DNA from: JACCZX01 sp038216465
GTDB taxonomy: Bacteria > Pseudomonadota > Gammaproteobacteria > Burkholderiales > Burkholderiaceae_F
Length of the DNA: 64,000 bases
Direction of reading: 5' to 3'
NCBI GenBank assembly: GCA_038216465.1
Contig: JBBQQC010000010.1
Location: forward strand, 40,861 to 104,860
Shown: piece by piece, positions 1 through 7,158 of the stretch
How the letters are laid out: the number at the start of each line of letters is the position of its first letter
Numbering within the stretch: position 1 is the stretch's first letter
Program-made: the position numbers and the translations under genes
The notes under the pieces: model-generated
Told to the model about the DNA's origin: nothing
Databases searched by the model: none
What the model saw: the letters and a program-made list of their open reading frames with translations, nothing else

Positions 1-740
1 TTTATTTCGTAGATCCAATCGCCGCGGCTCGGCGCCGCGGCCGCCAGTGTGGCGAGCTGCGGTGATAAGGCGAGCGGCAGCTTGGCCAGGCGCGCGCCCT
101 CGGGGAGCTGCAGCGCCGCCGCGCTGCGCCTCTTGGAAGTCGCGTTGCTGCGTGATTTGGCGGCTGGCGCCGACTTCGATGCTGACGTACCGCTTTGCGC
201 ATTGACGCTATCCGGCAATGCTTCGGTGATGTCGTATTCGGCCGCCGGCCTTGCGGTTTCGTCGCGCTCCTTGATCAGCAGCCATGGGTCCTGCCGCTCG
301 CCCGCTCGCCCCCGCATTCGAATCAGGGTCCAGCGCCCATGGAGCTTCTCTCCGTGCAGCTCGAACTTCAGCTTGCCTTCGCGGTAGCCTTCGCTGGCAT
401 CGCCGATCGGAACCCATGTTCCGCGATCCCAGACAATCACGGTGCCGGCGCCGTACTGGCCGGGTGGAATAACGCCTTCGAAAGTTGCATAGGCGAGCGG
501 ATGATCCTCGACGTGCACTGCCATCCGCTTGTCGGCAGGATCCAGGCTCGGACCTTTCGGCACCGCCCAGCTCTTTAAAGTGCCGTCGAGCTCGAGGCGA
601 AAATCGTAGTGCAGCCGGCGCGCGGCGTGTTTCTGGATGACGAAGCTCAGTGCCTTGCCGGAGCGAGTGACGGCGCCCTTCGGTTCAGCGGTGACGCCGA
701 AGTTGCGTTTGGTCCAATACTTCTGCAGGGTATCTGCCAT
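1..740 (-). CDS. ligD: ATP-dependent DNA ligase D, N-terminal part (3'-phosphoesterase domain), cut by window edge
   Basis: The reading frame starts at an ATG at 740 and stays open to base 1, so only the first 246 residues are visible. Residues about 30-160 match the LigD 3'-phosphoesterase (PE) domain: KHAARRLHYDFRLELDG at 37-53 carries the conserved His and Asp, WAVPKGP follows, VEDHPL supplies another metal-site His at 80, and PPGQYGAGTV is typical. A low-complexity Ala/Ser/Lys linker then leads to WIYEI, the usual opening of the ATP-dependent ligase domain. In bacterial non-homologous end joining, LigD trims 3' ends and seals breaks with Ku; the ligase and any polymerase domain would lie left of the window. 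Family assignment is firm; domain order beyond the edge is inferred. Confidence 0.93.
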   Translation of the reverse strand, partial: MADTLQKYWTKRNFGVTAEPKGAVTRSGKALSFVIQKHAARRLHYDFRLELDGTLKSWAVPKGPSLDPADKRMAVHVEDHPLAYATFEGVIPPGQYGAGTVIVWDRGTWVPIGDASEGYREGKLKFELHGEKLHGRWTLIRMRGRAGERQDPWLLIKERDETARPAAEYDITEALPDSVNAQSGTSASKSAPAAKSRSNATSKRRSAAALQLPEGARLAKLPLALSPQLATLAAAAPSRGDWIYEI

Positions 741-865
741 CGTCGACGCGGGGCCGAGGTGCGGGGAGCAAAATCCACCAACCTGTCCGTCACTGAATCA
801 CGATACGAGTTTACCGTTCACTGCGTGGTCAACTGGGAGCCTGTCGGGTTGCAGAGCGAAAACTT

Positions 866-1303
866 ATGCCAATGAAGAGAGTTGCAAAAAAGAAAGCCCA
901 AGAAGTGGAAAGCGGCGTCGAGTCAGTGATGCGAAGTCTGTTTCGCTCCTTCGCGATGCTCGCCGCACAAGCTGCGGATGGCCGACCACAACTGCGCGGG
1001 TTGCGTGTCGCTCACGACCCGAAGGCGGATCGTTTCGTTGCAGTACATCTCGGTGCACGAGTTGAATTCTTACTGCGCATCGACGTCGATAGTGTTCCTC
1101 CGCAGGCAGACGTTGAATGCAGGCCGATCGATTCCGCTGGAGCAACTGGGCAAATGACGACCGCTCGATTTCGCTTCAATGAATCCGGCATCGTCTGCGA
1201 GTCGACGGTTCCGGAGTTGGTCAATGAACGACTCGATCAGAAGGCGGGAGCCTGGAGCATTCTCGCTGCCGTGCTGTGGGACGCTCTGCAGGTGCAGTCC
1301 TAA
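866..1303 (+). CDS. Hypothetical protein, 145 aa
   Basis: This is a 145-residue frame transcribed away from ligD. An in-frame second ATG at 872 could be the true start, giving an N-terminus MKRVAKKK. There is a basic start, then a mixed alpha/beta-like composition with no Cys cluster, signal peptide or membrane segment, and only modest hydrophobic stretches. I do not recognise a family. Its amino acid composition looks protein-like and it faces no better frame on the other strand. The position beside ligD could mean a repair role, but nothing in the sequence shows that. Confidence 0.5.
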   Translation: MPMKRVAKKKAQEVESGVESVMRSLFRSFAMLAAQAADGRPQLRGLRVAHDPKADRFVAVHLGARVEFLLRIDVDSVPPQADVECRPIDSAGATGQMTTARFRFNESGIVCESTVPELVNERLDQKAGAWSILAAVLWDALQVQS

Positions 1304-1465
1304 CCGGAAATGCCAGCAACCGCTTCCAGCAATAGCGGACTTGGGCTCCGGCCAAAGCGTCAACTTTCGGGCGTGCCAAATGTCTGCAATGCGGCGAGAG
1401 CGGAGGTTGCCGCGCGTGATTCTCTACCTCTGCACGTCGTAGCAGTCCGGACCGGTACTTCATTC

Positions 1466-2020
1466 CTACCGTTCTCCCGACGCGCGCTTCAAGTGCCCAA
1501 TTTCGACATTGATGCCCGAGTGGTCTGAGCCGATCCAAGCGCTTTCTTCCTGAACGGTGCACGACAGCCGCATCGATCGCGCCGCCAATGCGGCGAGTTG
1601 GGATGTTTCATCCGGAGCGACCGCGACCACGTCGAGGTTGCGATTGCGCGCGAGTGCTTCAGCGTTCTGCTGCCACCACAAGTCGAGCTTGCGACCCCCG
1701 TAACCCAGGACCACGACGCGGCGGGCGCGGCCACACGCCTTGCGAACGGAGCGCTCATCGGGCAGCCCGACATCGATCCAAAGCTCGATGGCGCCGGTGG
1801 GATCCTTTTGCCACAGGTCGGGCTCGTCGTCCGTCGATATCCCGCGTCCGAACTTGAGGTCCTCATGCGCGTGCAGTGCGAACGCCAACAGACGGATCAT
1901 CAGTCGTTCTTCGGTTTCCGACGGATGGCGCGCCAGAGCAAGGACATGGTCGGCGTAATAGCCTCTCGCGATGTCGGCGATGGAGAGTTCAGCCTTGTAG
2001 ATCGTGGAACCTAGTGCCAT
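1466..2020 (-). CDS. yaeQ: YaeQ family protein
   Basis: The 184-residue length equals the family norm. The pattern is that of YaeQ: an N-terminal STIYKAELSIAD, HPSETEERLMIRLLAFAL in the first third, GISTDDEPDLWQKD in the middle, then IELWIDVGLPDERSVRKA. YaeQ has a PD-(D/E)XK nuclease-like fold; E. coli YaeQ was linked to suppression of rfaH defects in haemolysin expression, but its biochemical role is unsettled. It is transcribed divergently from the MCE operon that begins at 2082, with 61 bp between them for both promoters. The start at 2020 gives the usual conserved N-terminus. Confidence 0.92.
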   Translation of the reverse strand: MALGSTIYKAELSIADIARGYYADHVLALARHPSETEERLMIRLLAFALHAHEDLKFGRGISTDDEPDLWQKDPTGAIELWIDVGLPDERSVRKACGRARRVVVLGYGGRKLDLWWQQNAEALARNRNLDVVAVAPDETSQLAALAARSMRLSCTVQEESAWIGSDHSGINVEIGHLKRASGER

Positions 2021-2081
2021 TGGATACGCGTTCAGTAGCAGTATTGGGCGTCACTTGCCTTGCGGCGTCCTATGATCTTGC

Positions 2082-2885
2082 ATGACTTCGCTTCTTCCGT
2101 CGCGCGGTCCGCTCCCCGACGCGGGCCGCGCGACTCTGACGTGGTTCGCGGGTTGGTGGCGGATCATCCATTTCGGTGCGCTGATTCTCGTATTGGCGCT
2201 CTCGCCCTCGAGCTATGCCGGACCGAACCGAGCGGCGCTGGCGCGGCACGTTTACGAGGACACCGCACCGATACTGCTTTCGTTCGTCGTGCTGTCGTCG
2301 CTGGTCAGCCTGGTGATCATCCGCATCGTTGTCGTGACGGCGGTGAGCTACGGCCTCTCGCAGTACGCGCTGGAGATGGTCGTGCGCGTGCTGGTGCTCG
2401 AGCTGATTCCTCTGACTGCAGCTGTGTTCGCCGCGCTCCGCTGCGCGCTCCCTAATGCCGCGGAGATCTCGGAGCTACGCCGGCGCGGCGAATTCGATGT
2501 GCTTGCCCAGCAGGGCGTAGATCCGCTGCAGCGCGAAGTACTGCCGCGCGTGGTGTCGGCCATGTTTTCCTCGCTGATGCTGGCGGGCCTAAGCTGTGCG
2601 GTGACAGCACTGCTGGCTTACGTGTCGGTCTACGGCTTTACGACCGGCGCGTTTCAAGGCTACACGCGCACGTTTGGACACGTGTTCAATCCGGCCGTGT
2701 CGATTATCTTTGCGCTGAAGTGCTTCTTGTTTGGCCTTGCGGTCGCGTTGATTCCGGTCGCGTCGGTTCTTTACGATCGCTCCCGCGCACGCATGCGAAC
2801 GAGCATGGAATTGCAAAGCCTGGTTCGTATTTTTGTGGTGATCGTGCTGATCGAAGTGGCGTCGCTGGTGGGTAACTACTACTGA
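2082..2885 (+). CDS. MlaE-type ABC transporter permease
   Basis: This 267-residue integral membrane protein has about five hydrophobic segments, at roughly 25-45, 65-90, 105-125, 165-195 and 205-235, plus one at the C-terminus. The ELRRRGEFDVLAQQGVDPLQREVLPRVVS stretch resembles the cytoplasmic coupling loop of MlaE permeases that contacts the MlaF ATPase. The family moves phospholipids between inner and outer membrane with MCE proteins. It is the first gene of a three-gene operon, followed by an MCE protein 19 bp later. No ATP-binding subunit is encoded next to it, so the ATPase must come from elsewhere if this is an active ABC system. Confidence 0.85.
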   Translation: MTSLLPSRGPLPDAGRATLTWFAGWWRIIHFGALILVLALSPSSYAGPNRAALARHVYEDTAPILLSFVVLSSLVSLVIIRIVVVTAVSYGLSQYALEMVVRVLVLELIPLTAAVFAALRCALPNAAEISELRRRGEFDVLAQQGVDPLQREVLPRVVSAMFSSLMLAGLSCAVTALLAYVSVYGFTTGAFQGYTRTFGHVFNPAVSIIFALKCFLFGLAVALIPVASVLYDRSRARMRTSMELQSLVRIFVVIVLIEVASLVGNYY

Positions 2886-2903
2886 GATCCGCGGAAACCT
2901 GAA

Positions 2904-3860
2904 ATGAGAGAAGAACCCTCAGCACCATCGCCACACCCGAACGTGGAGTTCAAGGCGGCGCTGCTGCTAGCGCTGCTGTTGCTGCTGATTGCCGGCACGG
3001 TTGTGTACCTGTTGTACGCGCGTGGAGCGTTCGAGGCGTCCCAGCGTCTGGTGCTGATAGCGGACGATTCCGAAGGCGTCCCGGTTGGCATGGACCTGAC
3101 GTTCTCCGGGTTTCCAATCGGACGCGTGCGGCGCATCGAACTGGCCGAAGACGGAGTTACGCGCATCATCATCGATGTGCCGCGCAAGGACGCACACTGG
3201 CTGCGCGTATCCAGCGTGTTCACGCTCACCCGTGGGCTGCTGGGTAACACCGCGCTGAAGGCATTCAGCGGGATTCTGTCGGATCCGCCCCTGCCGGACG
3301 GCGCGGAGCGCAAGGTGTTGCTCGGCGACGCGACCGCCGAGATTCCGCGCCTGGTGGCCGACATGCGCGAGCTTGTCAGTAACCTGAGGGCGCTGAGCGC
3401 TCAAGACTCGTCGCTCGCCGCGAGCCTGGGCAACGTGCGCGACCTCACCGAAAAACTGAAAGGCCCGCGTGGCGCACTCGGGATGCTGCTCGGTAACGAA
3501 GCCGATGCGAAGAAGTTGGTCACGGCGCTCGATCGCGCCAACGCATTGCTCGCCAGAGTCGACGGCTTGGCGGCCAAGGCTGACGCGCAGGCGTTCGGTC
3601 GCGAAGGCCTGGTGCCCGAAGCGCGCGCCGCAATCGTGCAACTGAATGCGGCGCTGGCCGATGCGCGCACGAGCCTGAAGAAAGTCGACTCCATCCTTGA
3701 AGACGCGCAGGTTGCGGCGGGCAATGCACGCAATGCGACCGCAGACCTCGGCGCCTTGCGCGCTGAGGTCGATACGAGTCTGCGCAAGGTGAGTCGCATG
3801 ATCGACGAGGTGAATCGACGTTGGCCATTCGCGCGCGACCCGAAGTTGAAGCTCCCATGA
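2904..3860 (+). CDS. MCE (MlaD-like) lipid-binding protein
   Basis: The 318-residue protein has a short cytoplasmic N-terminus, one membrane anchor at about residues 15-37 (leucine/alanine rich, ending in VVYLLYARG), an MCE domain at about 45-125 (RLVLIADDSEGVPVGMDL, then FSGFPIGRVRRIEL), and a long C-terminal helical region rich in Ala, Leu, Asp and Arg that suggests coiled coil. MCE proteins form hexamers in the periplasm that carry lipids. The gene sits 19 bp after the permease and its stop overlaps the start of the lipoprotein gene by ATGA, so the three are translated together. Confidence 0.88.
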   Translation: MREEPSAPSPHPNVEFKAALLLALLLLLIAGTVVYLLYARGAFEASQRLVLIADDSEGVPVGMDLTFSGFPIGRVRRIELAEDGVTRIIIDVPRKDAHWLRVSSVFTLTRGLLGNTALKAFSGILSDPPLPDGAERKVLLGDATAEIPRLVADMRELVSNLRALSAQDSSLAASLGNVRDLTEKLKGPRGALGMLLGNEADAKKLVTALDRANALLARVDGLAAKADAQAFGREGLVPEARAAIVQLNAALADARTSLKKVDSILEDAQVAAGNARNATADLGALRAEVDTSLRKVSRMIDEVNRRWPFARDPKLKLP

Positions 3861-4519
3861 AACGAGTACTCGCCTCGTTTATCGTCAGCGCATTGATCGG
3901 AGCATGCGCGAGCGGCCCGCCGGTTCCCGACTGGGAATCGAACGCCAAGACCTCAATCGATTACGCTGTAGCGGCCTACCTCACGGGCGACACGCGGCTC
4001 GCCGACAGCGACTTCGAACGAGCGCGCAGCGAGATCGCACGCACCGGTCGCATCGACCTGCTCGGCCGCGCTGAACTGGTGCGCTGCGCCGCGCGCGTGG
4101 CGAGCCTTGTGTTCGAACCCTGTGACGGCTTCGAAAAACTCAGGAGCGACAGCGCTGCACCTGAGCGTGCGTACGCGGACTACCTCGCTGCGCGGGTGCA
4201 GCCACAGGACATCGCCCTGCTTCCGCCGCAGCACCACGCAGTAGCGGCAACAAATCTGAGCGCGGAGAACGCCGTCGCCGCGCTGCGCGGGATCGAAGAT
4301 CCATTATCGAGGATGGTCGCGATCGGCGTGTTGTTTCAAGCCGGGCGTGCGCATCCGACGGCGGTCGCGCTTGCCGCCGACACGGCATCCGCGCAGGGTT
4401 GGCGGCGTCCGCTGCTCGGCTGGCTAAACGTACAGCACGCGCTGGCCGAGAAGGCGGGAGACGCAGATGAAAGCGCGCGGCTACGCAGGCGGATCGGAGT
4501 GGTGCAAGGGGACAAATAA
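3857..4519 (+). CDS. Lipoprotein of the MCE operon
   Basis: The start was set at 3857 because ATGA overlaps the stop of the MCE gene and the frame then opens with a signal peptide ending in a lipobox (LIGAC, Cys at residue 17), giving 220 residues. The rest is helical and Ala/Arg rich, with spacing suggestive of TPR-like helices (YAVAAYLTGDTRLADSDFERA). Operons of this type often end with a lipoprotein that links the MCE hexamer to the outer membrane (PqiC-like), but I do not see PqiC motifs. Role is inferred from position. It is the last host gene before the integrated element. Confidence 0.75.
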   Translation: MKRVLASFIVSALIGACASGPPVPDWESNAKTSIDYAVAAYLTGDTRLADSDFERARSEIARTGRIDLLGRAELVRCAARVASLVFEPCDGFEKLRSDSAAPERAYADYLAARVQPQDIALLPPQHHAVAATNLSAENAVAALRGIEDPLSRMVAIGVLFQAGRAHPTAVALAADTASAQGWRRPLLGWLNVQHALAEKAGDADESARLRRRIGVVQGDK

Positions 4520-4566
4520 AAAACCCTTAGCGCGTCTTCCTGCACTGCACCGGCACGATGGAGTCC

Positions 4567-4582
4567 TATGGCGGAGGCGGAC
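4567..4582. repeat. Left attachment site of integrated element (16-bp direct repeat)
   Basis: The 16 bases TATGGCGGAGGCGGAC here are identical to 15015-15030, where they form the 3' end of tRNA-Ser including its encoded CCA. Only this fragment of the tRNA is present at the left side, as expected for the att site left behind by tyrosine-recombinase integration into a tRNA 3' end. The integrase starts 170 bp further right. Confidence 0.88.
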
Positions 4583-4752
4583 TCTGCCGAAGGCATATCC
4601 GGAACGCTCCGAGACATTCCAGATGTTTCCGAGAATACGCCAATTCCCCTCAGTCAGACATCCGAAAGCTTCTTGACTCGTTCAAGTTGTTCCGGCAGAT
4701 TCCGATTATTGAACGTATGCAGATACGTAGGTAAGGCGAGTTAGGCGGACGG

Positions 4753-6003
4753 ATGGCCAGAGCGATTCACAGACTGTCGAAGCGGAGAATCAAGGAGGTG
4801 ACCGAGCGCGGCCTGCTCAGCGACGGCGGCGGGTTGAACCTGCAGATTGCCGAGGGCGGATCGAAGGCCTGGATATTTCGCTACATGCGCGACGGTGAAG
4901 AGCGGCGCATGGGTCTGGGCAGCGTAATCACCGTCTCGCTCGATGAGGCACGCACGGCAGCACACGATCAGCGCAAGCTTTTGAAGGATGGTATCGATCC
5001 CCTCGAACACCGGCGCAGTAAGGCCGCAGCATCGGCCCAGGAGCGACGCAAGCTCGAAGCGCGCACCAAGACGTTCGCCCAGTGCGCCGACGCCTACATC
5101 GCCGCCAACGGCCCGCAGTGGCGCAATCTGAAACATCGCGCGCAGTGGCGCAGCACACTCGCCACTTATGCCGAACCCGTATTCGGTGATACGCCGGTCG
5201 CGTCAATTGACACGCCACTTGTGCTGGAAGTGCTGCAGCCGATCTGGAACACGAAAACGGAAACTGCCACACGCGTCCGGGGCCGCATCGAAAAGGTGCT
5301 GGCATGGGCGACGACGGTCGGCTTCCGCACGGGCGACAACCCGGCGATATGGCGTGGGCATCTGGAAACCGCGCTTGCCAAGCCGAGTGCGGTCGCGGTG
5401 ACCGGACATCACGCCGCGCTGCCCTACCCCGAATTACCGGCGTTTCTGCAGGAGCTGCACGCGCAGGAGGGAATCGGCGCGCAGGCGCTCGAATTTCTGA
5501 TTCTGTGCGCTGCCCGTACTGGCGAAGTGATCGGCGCGACCTGGCGCGAGTTCGACGATCAAGTGTGGACCATCCCGGCCGGGCGAATGAAGGCGAAGGC
5601 CGAACACCGCGTTCCGTTATCGCTGCCGGCGCGCAAGATCATCGAAGCGATGCCGCACGTGCGCGGCAATCAGCATGTGTTCCCCGGACTGAAGCCCGGC
5701 ACTGGCTTGTCGAACATGGCGATGTTGACTTTGTTGCGTCGTATGGGGCGCACTGAGGTCACGGCGCACGGGTTCCGCTCGACGTTCCGCGACTGGGCCG
5801 CTGAGCGCACCAACTATGCGAACCACATCGTGGAGGCCGCACTTGCGCACACGATTGAGAACAAAACAGAGCGCGCTTATCGTAGAACCGATCTACTTGA
5901 AAAGCGCCGCCGCTTGATGAACGACTGGGCGAAGTACTGCTATTCGCCGGTCGCAGTGCAGTCGAACAACGTGATCAACCTACGGAAGGAGGCAGCAGGC
6001 TAG
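4753..6003 (+). CDS. int: Tyrosine-type site-specific integrase (P4 family)
   Basis: The 416-residue protein has the N-terminal DUF4102-type arm-binding domain (RIKEVTERGLLSDGGGLNL near residues 13-31), a core-binding domain, and a catalytic domain with Arg255 (CAARTGEVIG), His339 and Arg342 (HGFRSTFRDW) and the nucleophile Tyr376 (ERAYRRTDL). Spacing and length are typical of P4-like integrases, which insert elements at tRNA 3' ends. All catalytic residues are present, so the enzyme may be active. It faces into the element from the left att site, whereas the intact tRNA lies at the far right end. Confidence 0.95.
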   Translation: MARAIHRLSKRRIKEVTERGLLSDGGGLNLQIAEGGSKAWIFRYMRDGEERRMGLGSVITVSLDEARTAAHDQRKLLKDGIDPLEHRRSKAAASAQERRKLEARTKTFAQCADAYIAANGPQWRNLKHRAQWRSTLATYAEPVFGDTPVASIDTPLVLEVLQPIWNTKTETATRVRGRIEKVLAWATTVGFRTGDNPAIWRGHLETALAKPSAVAVTGHHAALPYPELPAFLQELHAQEGIGAQALEFLILCAARTGEVIGATWREFDDQVWTIPAGRMKAKAEHRVPLSLPARKIIEAMPHVRGNQHVFPGLKPGTGLSNMAMLTLLRRMGRTEVTAHGFRSTFRDWAAERTNYANHIVEAALAHTIENKTERAYRRTDLLEKRRRLMNDWAKYCYSPVAVQSNNVINLRKEAAG

Positions 6004-6017
6004 ATCAGCTTTAACCA

Positions 6018-6064
6018 GTGCCCACCGACACCCGCGCGCTAACGCGGGCCGGCAGGGCTTCCCA
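6018..6064 (+). ncRNA. Structured leader motif, copy 1 (upstream of tiny-gene operon)
   Basis: This 47-nt segment matches 6993-7038 almost base for base outside a central hairpin. Here the hairpin is CCCGCG / CGCGGG with loop CGCTAA (6031-6048). Flanking bases GCCC (6020-6023) and GGGC (6055-6058), and CCG (6025-6027) and CGG (6050-6052), can close a longer stem. It ends 26 nt before the ATG at 6091. The stem sequence changes between copies while pairing is kept, which supports an RNA structure. It could be a cis leader or an antisense-RNA-type regulator like those of P1/P4 phages. Confidence 0.6.
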
Positions 6065-6090
6065 AAACAACCTCACAGAGCGAGGTAGTC

Positions 6091-6300
6091 ATGAGCGACA
6101 AAACTATACCGCCAGAGCGCGGCGGTGCAATTTACGAAGTCACCTGCCTGCGCAAAGGTTCGAACGCGCGCACGGCAATCGAGGCGGATTTCTTCACGGT
6201 CCGCATCCGGGCACCAAACGCCCTTTCAGCTCGCCTGATGGCACGCAATGAACGCGATGACTGCGCGACCGCGTTCGATGCCAAAAAGGTGGCGCCATGA
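6091..6300 (+). CDS. Small hypothetical protein, 69 aa (first of coupled chain)
   Basis: The ATG at 6091 follows GAGCGAGGTAG, a purine-rich ribosome site about 5 nt away. The 69-residue product begins MSDKTIPPERGG and has FTVRIRAPNALSARLMARNE in the middle; it is soluble and of mixed charge. I do not recognise the family. Its TGA overlaps the next start as ATGA at 6297. It is the first of five tiny genes joined by 4-nt overlaps directly downstream of the integrase and leader motif copy 1. Confidence 0.6.
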   Translation: MSDKTIPPERGGAIYEVTCLRKGSNARTAIEADFFTVRIRAPNALSARLMARNERDDCATAFDAKKVAP

Positions 6301-6398
6301 GCGCGGCTCTCCGATTCGCCGCCGGGCTCGCGGCCGCTATCGCCATTCCGCTCGCACTTCTCATATTGGCGTACGCGCTGTGTGGGTTGGCGGCATGA
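6297..6398 (+). CDS. Predicted 33-aa single-pass membrane peptide
   Basis: This frame is too short for routine calling. ATG at 6297 overlaps the upstream stop (ATGA) and its own TGA at 6396-6398 overlaps the next ATG at 6395. The product is MSAALRFAAGLAAAIAIPLA followed by LLILAYALCGLAA, almost wholly hydrophobic after one Arg, so a single membrane helix. Small membrane peptides in phage-like operons can be holin-like or modulators of host membrane enzymes; nothing here decides between these. Support is the double overlap and the clean hydrophobic profile. Confidence 0.5.
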   Translation: MSAALRFAAGLAAAIAIPLALLILAYALCGLAA

Positions 6399-6616
6399 GG
6401 CGCTTTCGCATGCCGATTGTGCGTGTCAAGTTCGAACCTGAACCGCACAGACGCAAAACGAAGAACAGGCGGCTAACGATCGACCAGCTGCTTAGACGCG
6501 CGAACGAGCTAGCCTTGTCGCGCGCGGTGAACGATCCCGAAGTATCTTCGATATTGCGCCAGTGCGTCGACGTTATTCGCAAGCTTTTGCAGCAAGTCGA
6601 GCAGGTGACATCATGA
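6395..6616 (+). CDS. Small basic hypothetical protein, 73 aa
   Basis: The start at 6395 is chosen because ATGA overlaps the preceding stop. The product begins MRRFRMPIVRVKFEPEPHRR, is strongly basic in the first 30 residues, then forms likely helices (LTIDQLLRRANELALSRA and a leucine/glutamine-rich C-terminus). It could bind nucleic acid, but there is no recognisable motif. Its stop overlaps the next start (ATGA at 6613). Confidence 0.5.
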   Translation: MRRFRMPIVRVKFEPEPHRRKTKNRRLTIDQLLRRANELALSRAVNDPEVSSILRQCVDVIRKLLQQVEQVTS

Positions 6617-6804
6617 AGCGCAAAACTCTGCACACTAAACCGTCATGTGCTCACTACTTGGCCAACGAGCTCCAGCTGCTACAGAAGAAGATCAGCGCGC
6701 TGATAGACGAGGCGGAAACGCTGCTTGGGACGCTGGACGAATGCGATCGCTTGATCAGTAACGCGGAGTGGCGGGCACGGCGCCGAGGCGAGAAATTCAA
6801 GTGA
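6613..6804 (+). CDS. Small helical hypothetical protein, 63 aa
   Basis: The ATG at 6613 overlaps the upstream stop. The 63-residue product has a basic start (MKRKTLHTKPSC) and then heptad-like helices (LANELQLLQKKISALIDEAE and LLGTLDECDRLI), compatible with a short coiled coil. Unknown function. Its TGA at 6802-6804 overlaps a GTG start at 6801, giving a fifth coupled frame. Confidence 0.5.
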   Translation: MKRKTLHTKPSCAHYLANELQLLQKKISALIDEAETLLGTLDECDRLISNAEWRARRRGEKFK

Positions 6805-6929
6805 GACGCTGGCTGGCGAACTGTACCAATTGGATTGGACATCGGCTAGCACGAATCCACAGCATTAGCAGCCGCTTACGGCTTGAGCCTTATCGAACGC
6901 CAGTCCGCGATCTCGTCCGATCGTGGTAG
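6801..6929 (+). CDS. Small basic peptide, 42 aa (fifth coupled frame)
   Basis: A GTG at 6801 overlaps the previous stop as GTGA and opens a 42-codon frame ending TAG at 6927-6929. The product is Arg/Trp rich (MRRWLANCTNWIGHRL at the start), amphipathic and basic. It is too short to test by composition, and support comes only from the repeated 4-nt overlap pattern shared with its four upstream neighbours. Confidence 0.35.
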   Translation: MRRWLANCTNWIGHRLARIHSISSRLRLEPYRTPVRDLVRSW

Positions 6930-6992
6930 ACGACTTTCAACACTTTCCGTTGACTTCCGGCCAAAGCGCGCACAGAGTGGCTTGAGAAACCG

Positions 6993-7038
6993 GTGCCCAC
7001 CGACACGCAGGTACTAACTGCGCCGGCAGGGCTTCCCA
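6993..7038 (+). ncRNA. Structured leader motif, copy 2 (upstream of cargo operon)
   Basis: This is the second copy of the leader at 6018-6064. The outer bases GTGCCCACCGACAC and CCGGCAGGGCTTCCCA are identical in both. The hairpin here is CGCAG / CTGCG with loop GTACTAA (7006-7022), different in sequence from copy 1 but still paired, and both loops end in CTAA. It ends 24 nt before the ATG at 7063, nearly the same spacing as in copy 1, which suggests control of translation or early termination. Confidence 0.6.
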
Positions 7039-7062
7039 CCAAGGACTAACAAGGAGTCGAAG

Positions 7063-7158
7063 ATGAACGCCTTAAGGTTTATCCGCCTACTACTCTCGTC
7101 CTGGCGGCCGTCGTCGGTGCCCTACGTGGTCAACCCAAAGGAGAGACACAAATGCTAA
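7063..7158 (+). CDS. 31-aa leader peptide or small protein
   Basis: ATG at 7063 is preceded by AAGGAG about 6 nt upstream, the best ribosome site in this arm. The 31-residue product (MNALRFIRLLLSSWRPSSVP at the start) has a short hydrophobic helix flanked by Arg. Its TAA at 7156-7158 overlaps the next gene's start at 7152 by 7 nt, so it may work by translational coupling rather than through its product. No family recognised. Confidence 0.45.
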   Translation: MNALRFIRLLLSSWRPSSVPYVVNPKERHKC

